NCBI RefSeq assembly: GCF_000744785.1
Contig: NZ_JQMO01000003.1
Span: 3,596,001-3,660,000, forward strand
DNA from: Kitasatospora azatica KCTC 9699
GTDB taxonomy: Bacteria > Actinomycetota > Actinomycetes > Streptomycetales > Streptomycetaceae
Direction: 5' to 3'
DNA: 64,000 nt
Of this stretch, positions 40,291 through 49,543 are shown piece by piece; positions within the stretch are counted from its first letter, which is position 1, and each line of letters begins with the position of its first letter. The notes beneath the pieces were generated by a model. It was not told the origin of the DNA and did no database searches. It worked only from the letters and a program-made list of their open reading frames with translations. The translations under genes were made by a program, and so were the position numbers.

Positions 40291-42147
40291 ATGCGCTGTC
40301 CCCGCACGGCCCGGCGGCTGCTTCGCGCCGTGGCCCGCCGGGCCCGCCGGACCCGGGCCAGCGAGGGGCAGCCGGTCGCGCCGCCCGATCCGACCAGCGC
40401 CCGGGCGGCCCAGCCCGGGGGCCACGGCGATCCCGAGCCTGCTCCCCAGCCTGAACCCGAGCCGCCGGCGCCGACCGCCGAGCAGCTGCGACGGGCGCGC
40501 GAGGAGTGGCTGCTCGAACGGTGGCCGGGACTGGTCCGGGCGGACGGCCGGGTGGCCGAGGTGCGCGACGACCTGCTCTCCGGCGCCGCCTTCCTGCGCA
40601 ACTTCACCGAGACCGCCGAGGTGCTGGTCGCCGCCAAGGTGGTCTTCGCGCCGATGCGCGCCCAGGAGCTGCGGCACTGGGTGGTGATCGCCCCCGGGCA
40701 GCGGGCGGCGGTGCTGGCCGCCTGCGCGAGCGCCTTCGAGGGCAGCCCGGTCTACGCCGAGCTGCTCGGGCACGACGTCACCCTGGCGACCGTCCTGGCC
40801 GAGGAACTGCCGGTCGCTGTAGCCGAGTTGGAGCAGGCCACCGAGGATGACGACGGGGCCGAACCGGTGCTGGTCAAGGGCGTGCGGATCTACCGCCCGG
40901 TGGTGACCAGCGGCGGCACCCTGCACTACGGCCCCGAGCACGGCTGCGACCTGGACTTCTGGGACTCGGCCGAGCCCGCCGCGGGCGCCATCGCGGCCAT
41001 CCACGAGCCGCCGATCGGCTGGTGGGTCCCCTCGCTGGAGCCGGACACCACGGTCCGGATCGACGGCCGCGAGTACCCCGTGCCGGCCGCCTTCGCCCAG
41101 CCGCTGCTGGACGACGTCACCTTCCCGGTCGACGCCGTGCTCACCTGGGTGGACGACAGCGACCCGGCCTGGCGGCAGCGGCGTGAGCAGGCCCTGGACG
41201 CGCTGGCCGAGCCGCCGGCCACCGGTGGCGGCGCGGAGCGCTTCCGCAGCCGCGACGAGCTGCGCTACTGCCTGCGCTCGATCGCCATGTACGCCCCGTG
41301 GATCCGGCGGGTCTTCCTGGTCACCGACGGCCAGCGCCCCGACTGGCTGGCGGCCGAGCACCCGGCCCTGACCCTGATCACCCATCAGGAGCTGTTCGCC
41401 GACCCGGCGGTCCTCCCGGTCTTCAACTCGCACGCCATCGAATCCCAGTTGCACCGCATTCCGGAACTCGCGGAGCATTTCCTGTATTTCAACGACGACA
41501 TGTTTCTTGGACGACCCGTCAGACCCGAACAGTTCTTCCAGGGCAACGGCGTTCCACTGGTCAACCTGGACTCCCGGGTCATTCCGCCCGGGCCGGTGGT
41601 GGCGCAGGACGACGAATACGTCGCCGCGCAGAAGAACACCCGGGCGCTGGTCCGCCGTGAGTTCGGCCGGCACACCACCAACGCGCTCAGCCACGCCCCC
41701 TACCCGCTGACCAGGGCGCTGCTGGCGGACAGTGCCGAGGTCTTCGCCGCGGAGCTGGCGGCCATCGCCCGCTCGCGGTTCCGGGCCCGCACCGACGTCG
41801 CGCCGATCACCCTGGCGGTCAGCCGCGGCTACCTCACCGGCCGGGTCGCCTGGGGGCGGATCGGCCACCGCTACGTGGACGTCGACCGGTTCGCGGCGCT
41901 GGAGCAGCTGCCCGGACTGCTGCGCGAGCGCGGCATCGACACCTTCTGCCTCAACGACGGCGATCTGGACCAGGTGCCGCGGGCCGAGCAGGACCGGATC
42001 ATCACGGCCTTCCTGCAGGACTACTTCCCGATCGCCGGGCCGTTCGAGTGCTCCGCCCCGCAGCCGGCCTCCCGGATCCCGCAGCAGGCCGGCCTCGCCG
42101 AGCAGGACCCGGCGGCCGTGCAGGAGCCTGCCGAGCAGCTGCGCTGA
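40291..42147 (+). CDS. Stealth-family sugar-1-phosphate transferase
   Basis: A 618-residue cytoplasmic protein of the Stealth family, enzymes that transfer hexose-1-phosphate onto growing capsule or cell-wall polysaccharides. After a Pro/Glu-rich N-terminus (1-65) and an unassigned region, the conserved blocks appear: CR1 DAVLTWVDDSDPAW near 281, CR2 from about 325 (DELRYCLRSIAMYAPWI, LVTDGQRPDWL, HAIESQLHRIPELAEHFLYFNDDMFLG), CR3 (RREFGRHTTNALSHAPYPL) and CR4 (LNDGDLDQVPRAEQDRI). ATG 40291 has GGAG six bases upstream. It converges on the GT2/CDP-glycerol transferase gene, suggesting a shared wall polymer such as a sugar-phosphate or teichoic-acid-like chain. The C-terminal 35 residues are Gln/Pro/Ala-rich. 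Confidence 0.9.
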   Translation: MRCPRTARRLLRAVARRARRTRASEGQPVAPPDPTSARAAQPGGHGDPEPAPQPEPEPPAPTAEQLRRAREEWLLERWPGLVRADGRVAEVRDDLLSGAAFLRNFTETAEVLVAAKVVFAPMRAQELRHWVVIAPGQRAAVLAACASAFEGSPVYAELLGHDVTLATVLAEELPVAVAELEQATEDDDGAEPVLVKGVRIYRPVVTSGGTLHYGPEHGCDLDFWDSAEPAAGAIAAIHEPPIGWWVPSLEPDTTVRIDGREYPVPAAFAQPLLDDVTFPVDAVLTWVDDSDPAWRQRREQALDALAEPPATGGGAERFRSRDELRYCLRSIAMYAPWIRRVFLVTDGQRPDWLAAEHPALTLITHQELFADPAVLPVFNSHAIESQLHRIPELAEHFLYFNDDMFLGRPVRPEQFFQGNGVPLVNLDSRVIPPGPVVAQDDEYVAAQKNTRALVRREFGRHTTNALSHAPYPLTRALLADSAEVFAAELAAIARSRFRARTDVAPITLAVSRGYLTGRVAWGRIGHRYVDVDRFAALEQLPGLLRERGIDTFCLNDGDLDQVPRAEQDRIITAFLQDYFPIAGPFECSAPQPASRIPQQAGLAEQDPAAVQEPAEQLR

Positions 42148-42149
42148 AG

Positions 42150-42188
42150 CCCGTGGGGGCCCTCGCCGCCGGCGATGGCCCCCACGGG
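42150..42188. terminator. Bidirectional terminator between surface-polymer genes
   Basis: CCCGTGGGGGCC (42150-42161) and GGCCCCCACGGG (42177-42188) pair over 12 bases, with an inner TCGCC/GGCGA stem. It separates the convergent Stealth and GT2/CDP-glycerol transferase genes. Confidence 0.82.
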
Positions 42189-42207
42189 GTGAAGCGGTGC
42201 GGTGGGC

Positions 42208-45200
42208 TCAGCCGAGCAGGCCGTCCACCACCCGGGCGGCGGCGTGGCCGTCGTCCAGGTCGCAGTAGGTGCTGCGGAAGACCGCGTAGGCCTCCTTGTG
42301 CTCGGCGGCCACCTTGTCCAGCTCGCCCAGCGCCTTGATCAGCTCCGCCGAGGTGCGCAGCAGCGGGCCCGGGGCGTCCTTCTCGAAGTCGAAGGTGAAG
42401 CCGCACAGGTTGTCGCGGTAGTGCTCCAGGTCGTAGGTGAAGAAGAGCATCGGCCGGCCGGTGGCGGCGAAGTCGAACATCGAGGCCGAGTAGTCGGTCA
42501 CCAGGGCGTCCGCGACCAGCAGCAGGTCGGACATGTCCGGGTAGTGCGAGACGTCCCAGACGTAGCCGTTGCCGGCGTCCTGGACCGGTCCGTAGCAGTT
42601 GGAGTGCGGCCGGACCAGCAGCACCTGGTCCTCGCCGAGCGCCTCGCGGGCCGCCGCCACGTCGACCCGCAGGTCGATCTGGTAGCCGCCCTGCGGGCGC
42701 TTGCGGTCCTCGCGGAAGGTCGGCGCGTACAGCACCACCTTCTTGCCCTCCGGCAGACCCAGCCGACCGCGCACCTCGGCGGCCCGCTTCTCCCGGTCGG
42801 GGGAGAAGAAGATGTCGTTGTGCGGGTAGCCGGTCTCCAGCAGCTCGCCCTGGTACTTGAAGGCCCGGCGCAGCACCGAGGAGGCGTAGCTGCTGCCGGA
42901 GACCAACTTGCCCCAGATCGGGACCTCGCGGTCCAGGTGCTTGAGGTAGTTGCTGTCGATGAACCAGATCTTCTCGAAGTCGTGGCCGATCCGCTTGAGC
43001 GGAGTGCCGATCCAGGTCTGCAGGATCACCTGGCCCGGGCGCGGGGTCACGAAGTCGGGCAGGTGCGCGCTGGTGACGATGTACTTGGCGGTGGCCATCG
43101 CCTCGAACCACTCGGGGCTCCACTGGCGCAGCCCGCGGGCGGTCTGCGGCAGGTCGGTCTGCTGGTCGTCCACCGTCCACAGGTGCTCCAGCGGCAGCCC
43201 GCGGCGGACCAGCTCCTCGTGTATGGCGCGCGGCGAGCCGGCGTACTGGCCGCCGTTGGCCACGTTGTAGAGCACCGCGTCACGCAGCGGACGGTGCTGC
43301 GCGGCCGGGAACTCCTCCTTGCGCAGTATCCGCTGGCGGTAGCCGCTGCGCTCGTGCGGGCCGAGGTCGGAGTGCGCCTCCAGCGAGAGGGTGTCGTAGT
43401 AGCGCCGCTCGAGCACTATCTCCTTGCCGCGCGCGTGGATCTCGGCGGGCAGCGAGGCGTGCGCCTCCAGCGCCACGTGCACGGTCGGCCAGGGCAGCTC
43501 CGGGTCGCCGTCGGTGGGACGGAAGAAGAGCTCCCAGGTGCCCTTGTGCAGCGGCACCCGGCCGACCACCGGGTTGGTCGGCACGGCCGGCAGCAGCACC
43601 TCGAAGCGGCCGTCGCGGATCACCAGCGGGTGCAGGTGGTCCTCCTCGCGCCAGACGTGCCGGACCACCAGCTCGTAGTGGTGCTCGCCGGGCAGCGGGA
43701 AGTGGCCGGCGAGGGCGAAGCCCTCCTCCTCGGCGGCGGTGATCCGGTCCACCACCGGCTGCGCCAGCTGGTCGACGAACTGCAGGCGGCCGGTGTCGGT
43801 GGCCTTCGAGACCAGGGTGCGGGCGGTGCCCAGCGGCGCCTCGGGGTCCAGCGGCAGGTCCAGGTGCTCCAGCGGGGCCCGGTCGTCCACCATGATCGGC
43901 AGCGTGGTCCCGTCGGCGAGCAGCAGCTTGGCGTACCACTGGTCGGCGGAGCGGGTGTCGGCCGCCGGGTCCAGCGCGTTCCAGCGCTCGCGGACCTCGG
44001 CGACGTCGGCCAGCGGGATCCTCGCGGTGAACGGCACCGGCCGCCCGGCCGGGACGCCGAACTCGACCGGGAAGTCCAGCTTGATCCCGGACTGCGAGTG
44101 CTTTATCCGCAGCTGCAGGCCCTGCAGGTCGGAGGCGCTGCGCACGGTGCCGCTCAGCTCGACCGCGCCGTCCGCCGCCTTGACCGCGGTGACCGAGGCG
44201 CGCAGCTTCTCGATCCGCAGGTGCAGGAAGCCGTCCTTGAGCAGCGGGACGATCCGGGTGGTGGCGTCCGCCCAGTAGGTCGGGTAGCTCTGCGCGGTGT
44301 CGGCCCAGCCGCCGGAGATCCGGCCCTTGTAGACACCGGCCTTGCCGGCGCCGGCGATCAGCACCCGCCAGGTGCCCTCCTGCCACTGGCCGCGCTTCTT
44401 CAGCTTGGTCGGGTCGATCTGGGTGGTGAAACCGGCCCAGTCGCAGCTGTAGAGGTCGTGCGGGGAGCTGGCGGTCGCCTCGGGGGCGTACATGGTCTTG
44501 GTGCCGAAGGTGACGAAGCGCTTCCCCTTGGCCTCGCGCAGCACGATCATCTTGACCAGGTCGTGCTTGTTCTCCGCGCCCAGGTGCTCGGGGAAGGCGT
44601 GCCCGGTGAGCTGCAGCTTCCCGTCCACCCAGGCCGAGGTGTAGACGCGGCTGCGCATCACCAGCGCGTTGTCCAGCCGCAGCACGTCGGCGGGCACGCT
44701 CTTGCGGCCGCCGCGCAGGAACGGGTAGTCGGCGTACGGGCGCAGCAGGCCGCGGGCGGGGGCGGCGCCGTTGCTCTCGGCCTCGAAGCGCATCTGCTCG
44801 ACGAACTCGTCGAGCCGGCCCTGCAGGGTCAGGTGGTACTTCAGGCGCAGCGGGGCGCGCAGCTTGCGGACCTGCTCGGGGCCGATCGCGCGCAGCAGCC
44901 GGCCCACGCACTGCTGGTAGGCGTCCCGGTAGTCCTGCTCGCCGTCGACCACCGACCAGAAGAACATCGGGATCTCCTCGACGAGGTTGTTCTCGTCGTA
45001 GGAGCGCAGGTACTCCTTGTACTTCGGCTCGGTCTGCTTGAGCAGCCAGGCCCGGACCAGCTCCATCGAGGTGACCCGGTCGATCAGGCCCTTGGGGTTG
45101 GTGCGCATCTGGGTGATCGACATCTCGCCGAGCTCGCGCTCGCGCCAGTGGTAGATCGGGTCGGAGAGCACGTCCACGCTCTTGGCGAGGTAGTGGTGCG

Positions 45201-45771
45201 GGACGCTCACCGGGGCGTCCTCGTACAGGATGCCCTCGGGGTAGAGCAGCCCGGCCGCGTCCCAGAAGCTGCGGCGGTAGACCTTGTTCCACGCGGTGCG
45301 GTCGGTGACCAGCGCCGGGATCTCGGTGATGTGGGTCTTCAGCTTGGTCTGCCGGAACGGCTTGGCGTGCCCGCCCGACTGGTAGTGGCCGACCGCGCGG
45401 AAGCGCAGCACGTTGCCGGAGCAGAAGTCGGAGCCGGTCTCGTCCAGCGTGCCGATCATCAGCTCGTAGGCGCTGGGCGGCAGGGTGTCGTCGCTGTCCA
45501 CGAAGGCGATGAACTCGGTGCCTTCGGTGAGGTGCAGCAGACCGGTGTTGCGGGCGGCGCCGAGGCCCGCGTTCTGCTTGCGGACCAGGCGGAACCGGGA
45601 ATCCTTCGCGGCGAACGCCTCGGCGATGGCCGCGCTGCCGTCCTTCGAGCCGTCGTCGACCATGATGCACTCGAGGTCGCTCATGGTCTGGGCGGCGATG
45701 GATTCCAGGCACTCCTCCAGGTACCGCTCGACGTTGTAGATCGGAACGACGACGGAGAGACGGGGGGCCAT
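42208..45771 (-). CDS. GT2 glycosyltransferase fused to CDP-glycerol glycerophosphotransferase
   Basis: A 1187-residue fusion. Residues 1-230 are a GT-A family 2 domain (SVVVPIYNVERYLEECLESI, MVDDGSKDGSA, the DXD-like FVDSDDTLPP). The middle (about 330-830) holds beta-rich segments with no family I recognise. The C-terminal 370 residues match the TagF/TagB CDP-glycerol transferase fold: QTWIGTPLKRIG, LVRPHSNC with His1056, and VTDYSASMFDFA. Such enzymes build glycerol-phosphate teichoic-acid chains at the cytoplasmic face. One key position is odd: family members have a catalytic His in WHGTPLK, but here it is Ile921 (codon ATC, 43009-43011). ATG 45771 is chosen because the GT2 domain starts immediately after it. 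It may glycosylate and extend a teichoic-like polymer with the Stealth enzyme. Confidence 0.9.
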   Translation of the reverse strand: MAPRLSVVVPIYNVERYLEECLESIAAQTMSDLECIMVDDGSKDGSAAIAEAFAAKDSRFRLVRKQNAGLGAARNTGLLHLTEGTEFIAFVDSDDTLPPSAYELMIGTLDETGSDFCSGNVLRFRAVGHYQSGGHAKPFRQTKLKTHITEIPALVTDRTAWNKVYRRSFWDAAGLLYPEGILYEDAPVSVPHHYLAKSVDVLSDPIYHWRERELGEMSITQMRTNPKGLIDRVTSMELVRAWLLKQTEPKYKEYLRSYDENNLVEEIPMFFWSVVDGEQDYRDAYQQCVGRLLRAIGPEQVRKLRAPLRLKYHLTLQGRLDEFVEQMRFEAESNGAAPARGLLRPYADYPFLRGGRKSVPADVLRLDNALVMRSRVYTSAWVDGKLQLTGHAFPEHLGAENKHDLVKMIVLREAKGKRFVTFGTKTMYAPEATASSPHDLYSCDWAGFTTQIDPTKLKKRGQWQEGTWRVLIAGAGKAGVYKGRISGGWADTAQSYPTYWADATTRIVPLLKDGFLHLRIEKLRASVTAVKAADGAVELSGTVRSASDLQGLQLRIKHSQSGIKLDFPVEFGVPAGRPVPFTARIPLADVAEVRERWNALDPAADTRSADQWYAKLLLADGTTLPIMVDDRAPLEHLDLPLDPEAPLGTARTLVSKATDTGRLQFVDQLAQPVVDRITAAEEEGFALAGHFPLPGEHHYELVVRHVWREEDHLHPLVIRDGRFEVLLPAVPTNPVVGRVPLHKGTWELFFRPTDGDPELPWPTVHVALEAHASLPAEIHARGKEIVLERRYYDTLSLEAHSDLGPHERSGYRQRILRKEEFPAAQHRPLRDAVLYNVANGGQYAGSPRAIHEELVRRGLPLEHLWTVDDQQTDLPQTARGLRQWSPEWFEAMATAKYIVTSAHLPDFVTPRPGQVILQTWIGTPLKRIGHDFEKIWFIDSNYLKHLDREVPIWGKLVSGSSYASSVLRRAFKYQGELLETGYPHNDIFFSPDREKRAAEVRGRLGLPEGKKVVLYAPTFREDRKRPQGGYQIDLRVDVAAAREALGEDQVLLVRPHSNCYGPVQDAGNGYVWDVSHYPDMSDLLLVADALVTDYSASMFDFAATGRPMLFFTYDLEHYRDNLCGFTFDFEKDAPGPLLRTSAELIKALGELDKVAAEHKEAYAVFRSTYCDLDDGHAAARVVDGLLG

Positions 45772-45977
45772 CAGCTGCGCGGGCCTTTCATGAGGGACAG
45801 AACACGGCCTCGGAGCGGACCCGCTGCGTCGGGGGCCTGGCGCACCGAGGCGGTACAGCCGCGATCCTACCGTCCGCCGCAACCGGCTCCCGCTGGGCCA
45901 CGGGAGCCCGGCGCAGCGCCCCGGGACCCGGCGGGGCTGAGTACTCCTCAGGTGCCGGGAATGTCAGTCTGGGCGCC

Positions 45978-46919
45978 ATGGGATTCCTCACCAGGCTGCC
46001 GGTCCTCGGCCCGTTGCTGGCCGCCGTGTTGCGCAGCCGCCCTTACCGGGTCTACCAGCTCCTCAGCGCCGCCAAGGGCAACCGGCTGGCCGGGGCGGTG
46101 ACCTTCTTCGGCTTCCTGGCGCTCTTCCCGCTGCTCACCGTGGCGCTGGCGATCGCGGTCAGCACGCTGACCCCGACCCGGGTGGACAGCCTCAAGCACA
46201 AGATCGCCGACCAGGTGCCCGGGCTGTCCGACTCGCTCGGCCTGGACTCGCTGATCGCCAACGCCGCGACCGTCGGGGTGATCAGCGGGCTGCTGCTGCT
46301 GGTCTCCGGGCTCGGCTGGGTGGCGACCATACGCGGCTCGATCCGCGACATCTGGCAACTGCCCGCCGAGCAGGACAACGTGGTGCTGCTCAAGATCAAG
46401 GACTGCGTGGTGCTGCTGGGTCTGGGCCTGGTCTCGATCGTCTCGCTGGGTGCTTCGACGGTGGCCACCCGGCTGGCCGGGCAACTGGCCACCGGGCTGG
46501 GCCTGGCCGACCGGGGGCCGGGGCACTGGCTGCTGGTCGCTTCCGGCTTCGTGATCGCGGTCGGCGCCGACCTGCTGCTCTTCCTCTACCTGCTGGGCCC
46601 GTTCCCGGGGATCTACGGCCAGCACCGGCGCGACCTGCTGACGGCGGCACTGATCGGCGCGGTCGGCTTCGAACTGCTCAAGCTGCTGCTCTCCTCCTAC
46701 CTCGGCTCGGTGGCCGGCAAGAGCCTGTACGGGGCGTTCGGGGTGCCGGTGGCGCTGCTGCTCTGGATCAACTTCGTCTGCCGGCTGCTGATGTACTGCG
46801 TCTCCTGGACGGCGCTGGCCGACCCCGAGGGTGCCCGGGCCCGCGCCCGGGCCAGCGCGGAGGCCGCCTACCGCGCGGCCGGCGAGCTGGGGGCGGGCGG
46901 CGTGCCGACGCGCGGGTGA
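45978..46919 (+). CDS. YihY/virulence factor BrkB family membrane protein
   Basis: A 313-residue protein with six predicted helices and the YihY/BrkB pattern: NRLAGAVTFFGFLALFPLLTVALAIA (about 34-60), GLGWVATIRGSIRDIW near 113-128, YLLGPFPG, and GAFGVPVALLLWINFVCRLLMYCVSW near the C-terminus. Members are inner-membrane proteins once thought to be RNase BN, now of uncertain function. A short Ala/Arg-rich tail follows. It is divergent from the GT2/CDP-glycerol transferase gene (206-base gap) and converges on the carboxypeptidase gene with 34 bases between. Confidence 0.9.
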   Translation: MGFLTRLPVLGPLLAAVLRSRPYRVYQLLSAAKGNRLAGAVTFFGFLALFPLLTVALAIAVSTLTPTRVDSLKHKIADQVPGLSDSLGLDSLIANAATVGVISGLLLLVSGLGWVATIRGSIRDIWQLPAEQDNVVLLKIKDCVVLLGLGLVSIVSLGASTVATRLAGQLATGLGLADRGPGHWLLVASGFVIAVGADLLLFLYLLGPFPGIYGQHRRDLLTAALIGAVGFELLKLLLSSYLGSVAGKSLYGAFGVPVALLLWINFVCRLLMYCVSWTALADPEGARARARASAEAAYRAAGELGAGGVPTRG

Positions 46920-46953
46920 GCGGGTGAAGGGAAGCGGGCGAGCGGGGGGAGCG

Positions 46954-48303
46954 TTACCTGCGGCGCAGCGCGGTGGAGCCGCCGGGGCCGGTCGGCGGGG
47001 CCGGCGGGGAGTGCGGGGCGGAGACGGCGGTGGAGCCACCGGTCTGGGCGACGGCGGGCTCGGCGGGGGTGAAGGCGGTCGGCACGGCCGCGGTCGCGAG
47101 CCGCCGGCGCCGGTTCAGCAGCCAGCCCGCCGCCGCGGCGGCGAGGGTGACGGCGGCGACCATCGTCCAGCTCTCGGGGCTGAGCAGCTTGGCACTGTGC
47201 CGGCCGACCCGGGGTACCTCCACGGCCTGCGCCCGGGTGGCCTGCCCGTTGGCCGCCTGGCCCGCCTTGGCCGCCGCCTGCGGGGGCTGGGCGCCCGCCG
47301 TGGCGCTCGGTGCCGGGCTGGGCGTGGGCACCGCCTTCGGCGCGACCAGGGCGCCGACCGGCGTCACCTTGTCGGCTGCCGCGAAGCCCCAGTCCAGCAG
47401 CGCCGCGGTCTCGTCGTAGACCTTCATATAGGTGTCCGGGTGCATCACGGCCACCAGCAGGGTCCGCCCGTCCCGCTGGGCCGCCCCGACGAAGGTGGAA
47501 CCGGCGTTGGTGGTGTAGCCGTTCTTGACGCCGATCAGCCCCGGGTACTTGCCCAGCAGCCGGTCGGTGTTCTGGATCCCGAAGGTGCCGCGCTGCCCGG
47601 TCTTCGGGTCCACGGTGCCGGGGAACTGGGCGTCCCGGGTGGCGCAGTAGGAGCGGAAGTCCGGATTGCGCAGCCCCTCGCGGGCGAACAGGGTCAGGTC
47701 GTAGGCGGAGGTGAGCTGCCCGTCCTCGTCGTAGCCGTCGGGCGAGATCACCTGGGTGTCGGCGGCGCCCAAGGCGTCGGCCTCGGCCTGCATCTGACGG
47801 ACCGTCTGCTCGATCCCGCCGTTCATGTGGGCGAGCACGTGCACCGCGTCGTTGCCCGAGCTCAGGAAGACCCCGCGCCACAGGTCCTCGACCTTGTACT
47901 CCAGGTCCTCCTTGATGCCCACCAGGCTGCTGCCGGTCCCCATCCCGGCCAGTTCGGCGGGCGCCACCTTGTGCACCGCGTTCCGGTCGAACCTGGGCAG
48001 CACGGTGTCGGCGAAGAGCATCTTCAGGGTGCTGGCGGGCGGCAGCCGCAGGTGCGGGTGGTACGCGGCGAGCACCTCGCCGCTGTCGGCGTCGGCCACC
48101 AGCCAGGACTGCCCGGTCAGCCCGCTCGGCAGCTGGGGCGCGGCCGGGCCGAGCGCGACCTGCACGCCCGACTGTCCCAGCAGCCCGCCGCCCACCGCCT
48201 CGGGCAGCGGCGGCGGCTCGGCGGCGGCGGCCGGTGCGAGGGCGAGGACCAGGGCGACGGCGAGTGCCGCCGGCCCCGCCGCTCGGCGAGCAGTACGACT
48301 CAT
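46954..48303 (-). CDS. D-alanyl-D-alanine carboxypeptidase (DacA/S11 family)
   Basis: A 449-residue exported serine DD-peptidase trimming peptidoglycan stem peptides. It has a signal peptide (1-28, ending ALAPAAAA), then the penicillin-binding motifs SxxK with Ser91 and Lys94 (PPASTLKML), SxN with Ser149-Gly-Asn151, and KNG in VKNGYTTNAGS in place of the usual KTG. The DacB-like beta-domain is absent; instead an Ala/Pro-rich linker leads to a C-terminal helix (SWTMVAAVTLAAAAAGWLL, near 378-396) and a basic stop-transfer, so it is membrane-anchored facing out. ATG 48303 is clear from the signal peptide. Penicillin should acylate Ser91. Confidence 0.94.
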   Translation of the reverse strand: MSRTARRAAGPAALAVALVLALAPAAAAEPPPLPEAVGGGLLGQSGVQVALGPAAPQLPSGLTGQSWLVADADSGEVLAAYHPHLRLPPASTLKMLFADTVLPRFDRNAVHKVAPAELAGMGTGSSLVGIKEDLEYKVEDLWRGVFLSSGNDAVHVLAHMNGGIEQTVRQMQAEADALGAADTQVISPDGYDEDGQLTSAYDLTLFAREGLRNPDFRSYCATRDAQFPGTVDPKTGQRGTFGIQNTDRLLGKYPGLIGVKNGYTTNAGSTFVGAAQRDGRTLLVAVMHPDTYMKVYDETAALLDWGFAAADKVTPVGALVAPKAVPTPSPAPSATAGAQPPQAAAKAGQAANGQATRAQAVEVPRVGRHSAKLLSPESWTMVAAVTLAAAAAGWLLNRRRRLATAAVPTAFTPAEPAVAQTGGSTAVSAPHSPPAPPTGPGGSTALRRR

Positions 48304-48465
48304 CAGGTGATCATCCAAAAGCACGTGTTGGGTGTACCCAGTCCCCGCCCCACCCGCCCAGGCGCGCCGCCCAGCTCCCCCGATCGGGTGCCGCCGACTA
48401 CGCCGATCGGCCCGCTGCCCATACTGGATGCCTGCTCCACCCCCGTCCACGAAGGAACGTCCGCC

Positions 48466-48708
48466 ATGAAGCTCAGCCGCCGCACCTCCTGGTTCCTCAC
48501 CGCCTTCGGCGCCTGGTCCCTGATCATCTGGACCACCTTCGTGAAGAACCTCTGGAAGGACTCCGGCCACCAGGCCTTCACCGGCGGCGACCACTCCCAC
48601 CCCACAGCCTTCTTCTGGGTGCACCTGACCCTGGCCGTCACGTCCTTCGTCCTCGGCGCCCTGGTGGGTGCGGTCGGCGTGCGCGGACTGCGCGCCGCGA
48701 AGTCCTGA
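48466..48708 (+). CDS. SCO4848-like small membrane protein
   Basis: An 80-residue protein with two hydrophobic helices (WFLTAFGAWSLIIWTTFVKN and FFWVHLTLAVTSFVLGALVG) separated by a His-rich loop (DSGHQAFTGGDHSHPTAFF). The loop could bind a metal. The context beside a DD-carboxypeptidase and its size match the SCO4848 family of Streptomyces. GAAGGA lies nine bases before ATG 48466. It is divergent from the carboxypeptidase. Function unknown. Confidence 0.85.
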   Translation: MKLSRRTSWFLTAFGAWSLIIWTTFVKNLWKDSGHQAFTGGDHSHPTAFFWVHLTLAVTSFVLGALVGAVGVRGLRAAKS

Positions 48709-48719
48709 CGGCACAACGA

Positions 48720-48757
48720 CCGAGGGCCCGTCCGGTGGGTACCGGACGGGCCCTCGG
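48720..48757. terminator. Bidirectional terminator before sdhB
   Basis: CCGAGGGCCCGTCCGGT (48720-48736) pairs over 17 bases with 48741-48757 around a GGGT loop. It ends the sdh operon on the minus strand and the small membrane-protein gene on the plus strand. Confidence 0.87.
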
Positions 48758-48766
48758 CGCAGGCGA

Positions 48767-49543
48767 CTAGAAGCGGCGCGTCACCAGGGCGCGCTTGACT
48801 TCCTGGATGGCCTTGGTGACCTCGATGCCACGCGGGCAGGCCTCGGAGCAGTTGAAGGTGGTGCGGCAGCGCCAGACACCCTCACGGTCGTTGAGGATCT
48901 CCAGGCGCTGCTCGGCGCCCTCGTCGCGCGAGTCGAAGATGAAGCGGTGCGCGTTGACGATGGCGGCGGGGCCGAAGTACTGGCCGTCGTTCCAGAAGAC
49001 CGGGCAGGACGAGGTGCACGCGGCGCACAGGATGCACTTGGTGGTGTCGTCGAAGCGCTCGCGGTCCTCGGCGGACTGCAGGCGCTCGCGGGTGGGCTCG
49101 TTCCCCTTGGTGATCAGGAACGGCATCACGTCCTTGTACGCCTGGAAGAACGGGTCCATGTCGACCACCAGGTCCTTGAGGACCGTGAGGCCCTTGATGG
49201 CCTCGATGGTGATCGGCTTCTCCGGGTTGACGTCCTTGAGCAGGGTCTTGCAGGCCAGCCGGTTGCGCCCGTTGATCCGCATGGCGTCCGAGCCGCAGAT
49301 GCCGTGCGCGCAGGAGCGACGGTAGGTCAGGGTGCCGTCCTGCTCCCACTTGACCTTGTTGAGGGCGTCCAGGACGCGCTCCTTGGGGTCCATGGTGAGC
49401 TGGTAGTCCACCCACACCGGCTCCGGGTGCTCCTCCGGGTTGAACCGGCGGATCCGCAGGGTGAAGGTGATCAGCTGCACGCCGCCGGCCTCGGCCGCGT
49501 CCAGCGCCGCCGAGTGCGGTGCGTCGATCGTGGGGGCGCTCAT
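48767..49543 (-). CDS. sdhB: Succinate dehydrogenase iron-sulfur subunit
   Basis: A 258-residue subunit of complex II that relays electrons from the flavoprotein to the membrane anchor. The [2Fe-2S] cysteines lie in SCAHGICGSDAMRINGRNRL, the [4Fe-4S] set in CILCAACTSSCPVF, and the [3Fe-4S] set in CSEACPRG, all intact. The ATG overlaps the sdhA stop by one base. Length is normal for actinobacteria. Confidence 0.97.
   Translation of the reverse strand: MSAPTIDAPHSAALDAAEAGGVQLITFTLRIRRFNPEEHPEPVWVDYQLTMDPKERVLDALNKVKWEQDGTLTYRRSCAHGICGSDAMRINGRNRLACKTLLKDVNPEKPITIEAIKGLTVLKDLVVDMDPFFQAYKDVMPFLITKGNEPTRERLQSAEDRERFDDTTKCILCAACTSSCPVFWNDGQYFGPAAIVNAHRFIFDSRDEGAEQRLEILNDREGVWRCRTTFNCSEACPRGIEVTKAIQEVKRALVTRRF

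Noticed and set aside
42208..46919. Mobile island carrying the surface-polymer genes
   Set aside because: No integrase, transposase, attachment site or direct repeats were seen; only the AT-rich promoter is unusual.
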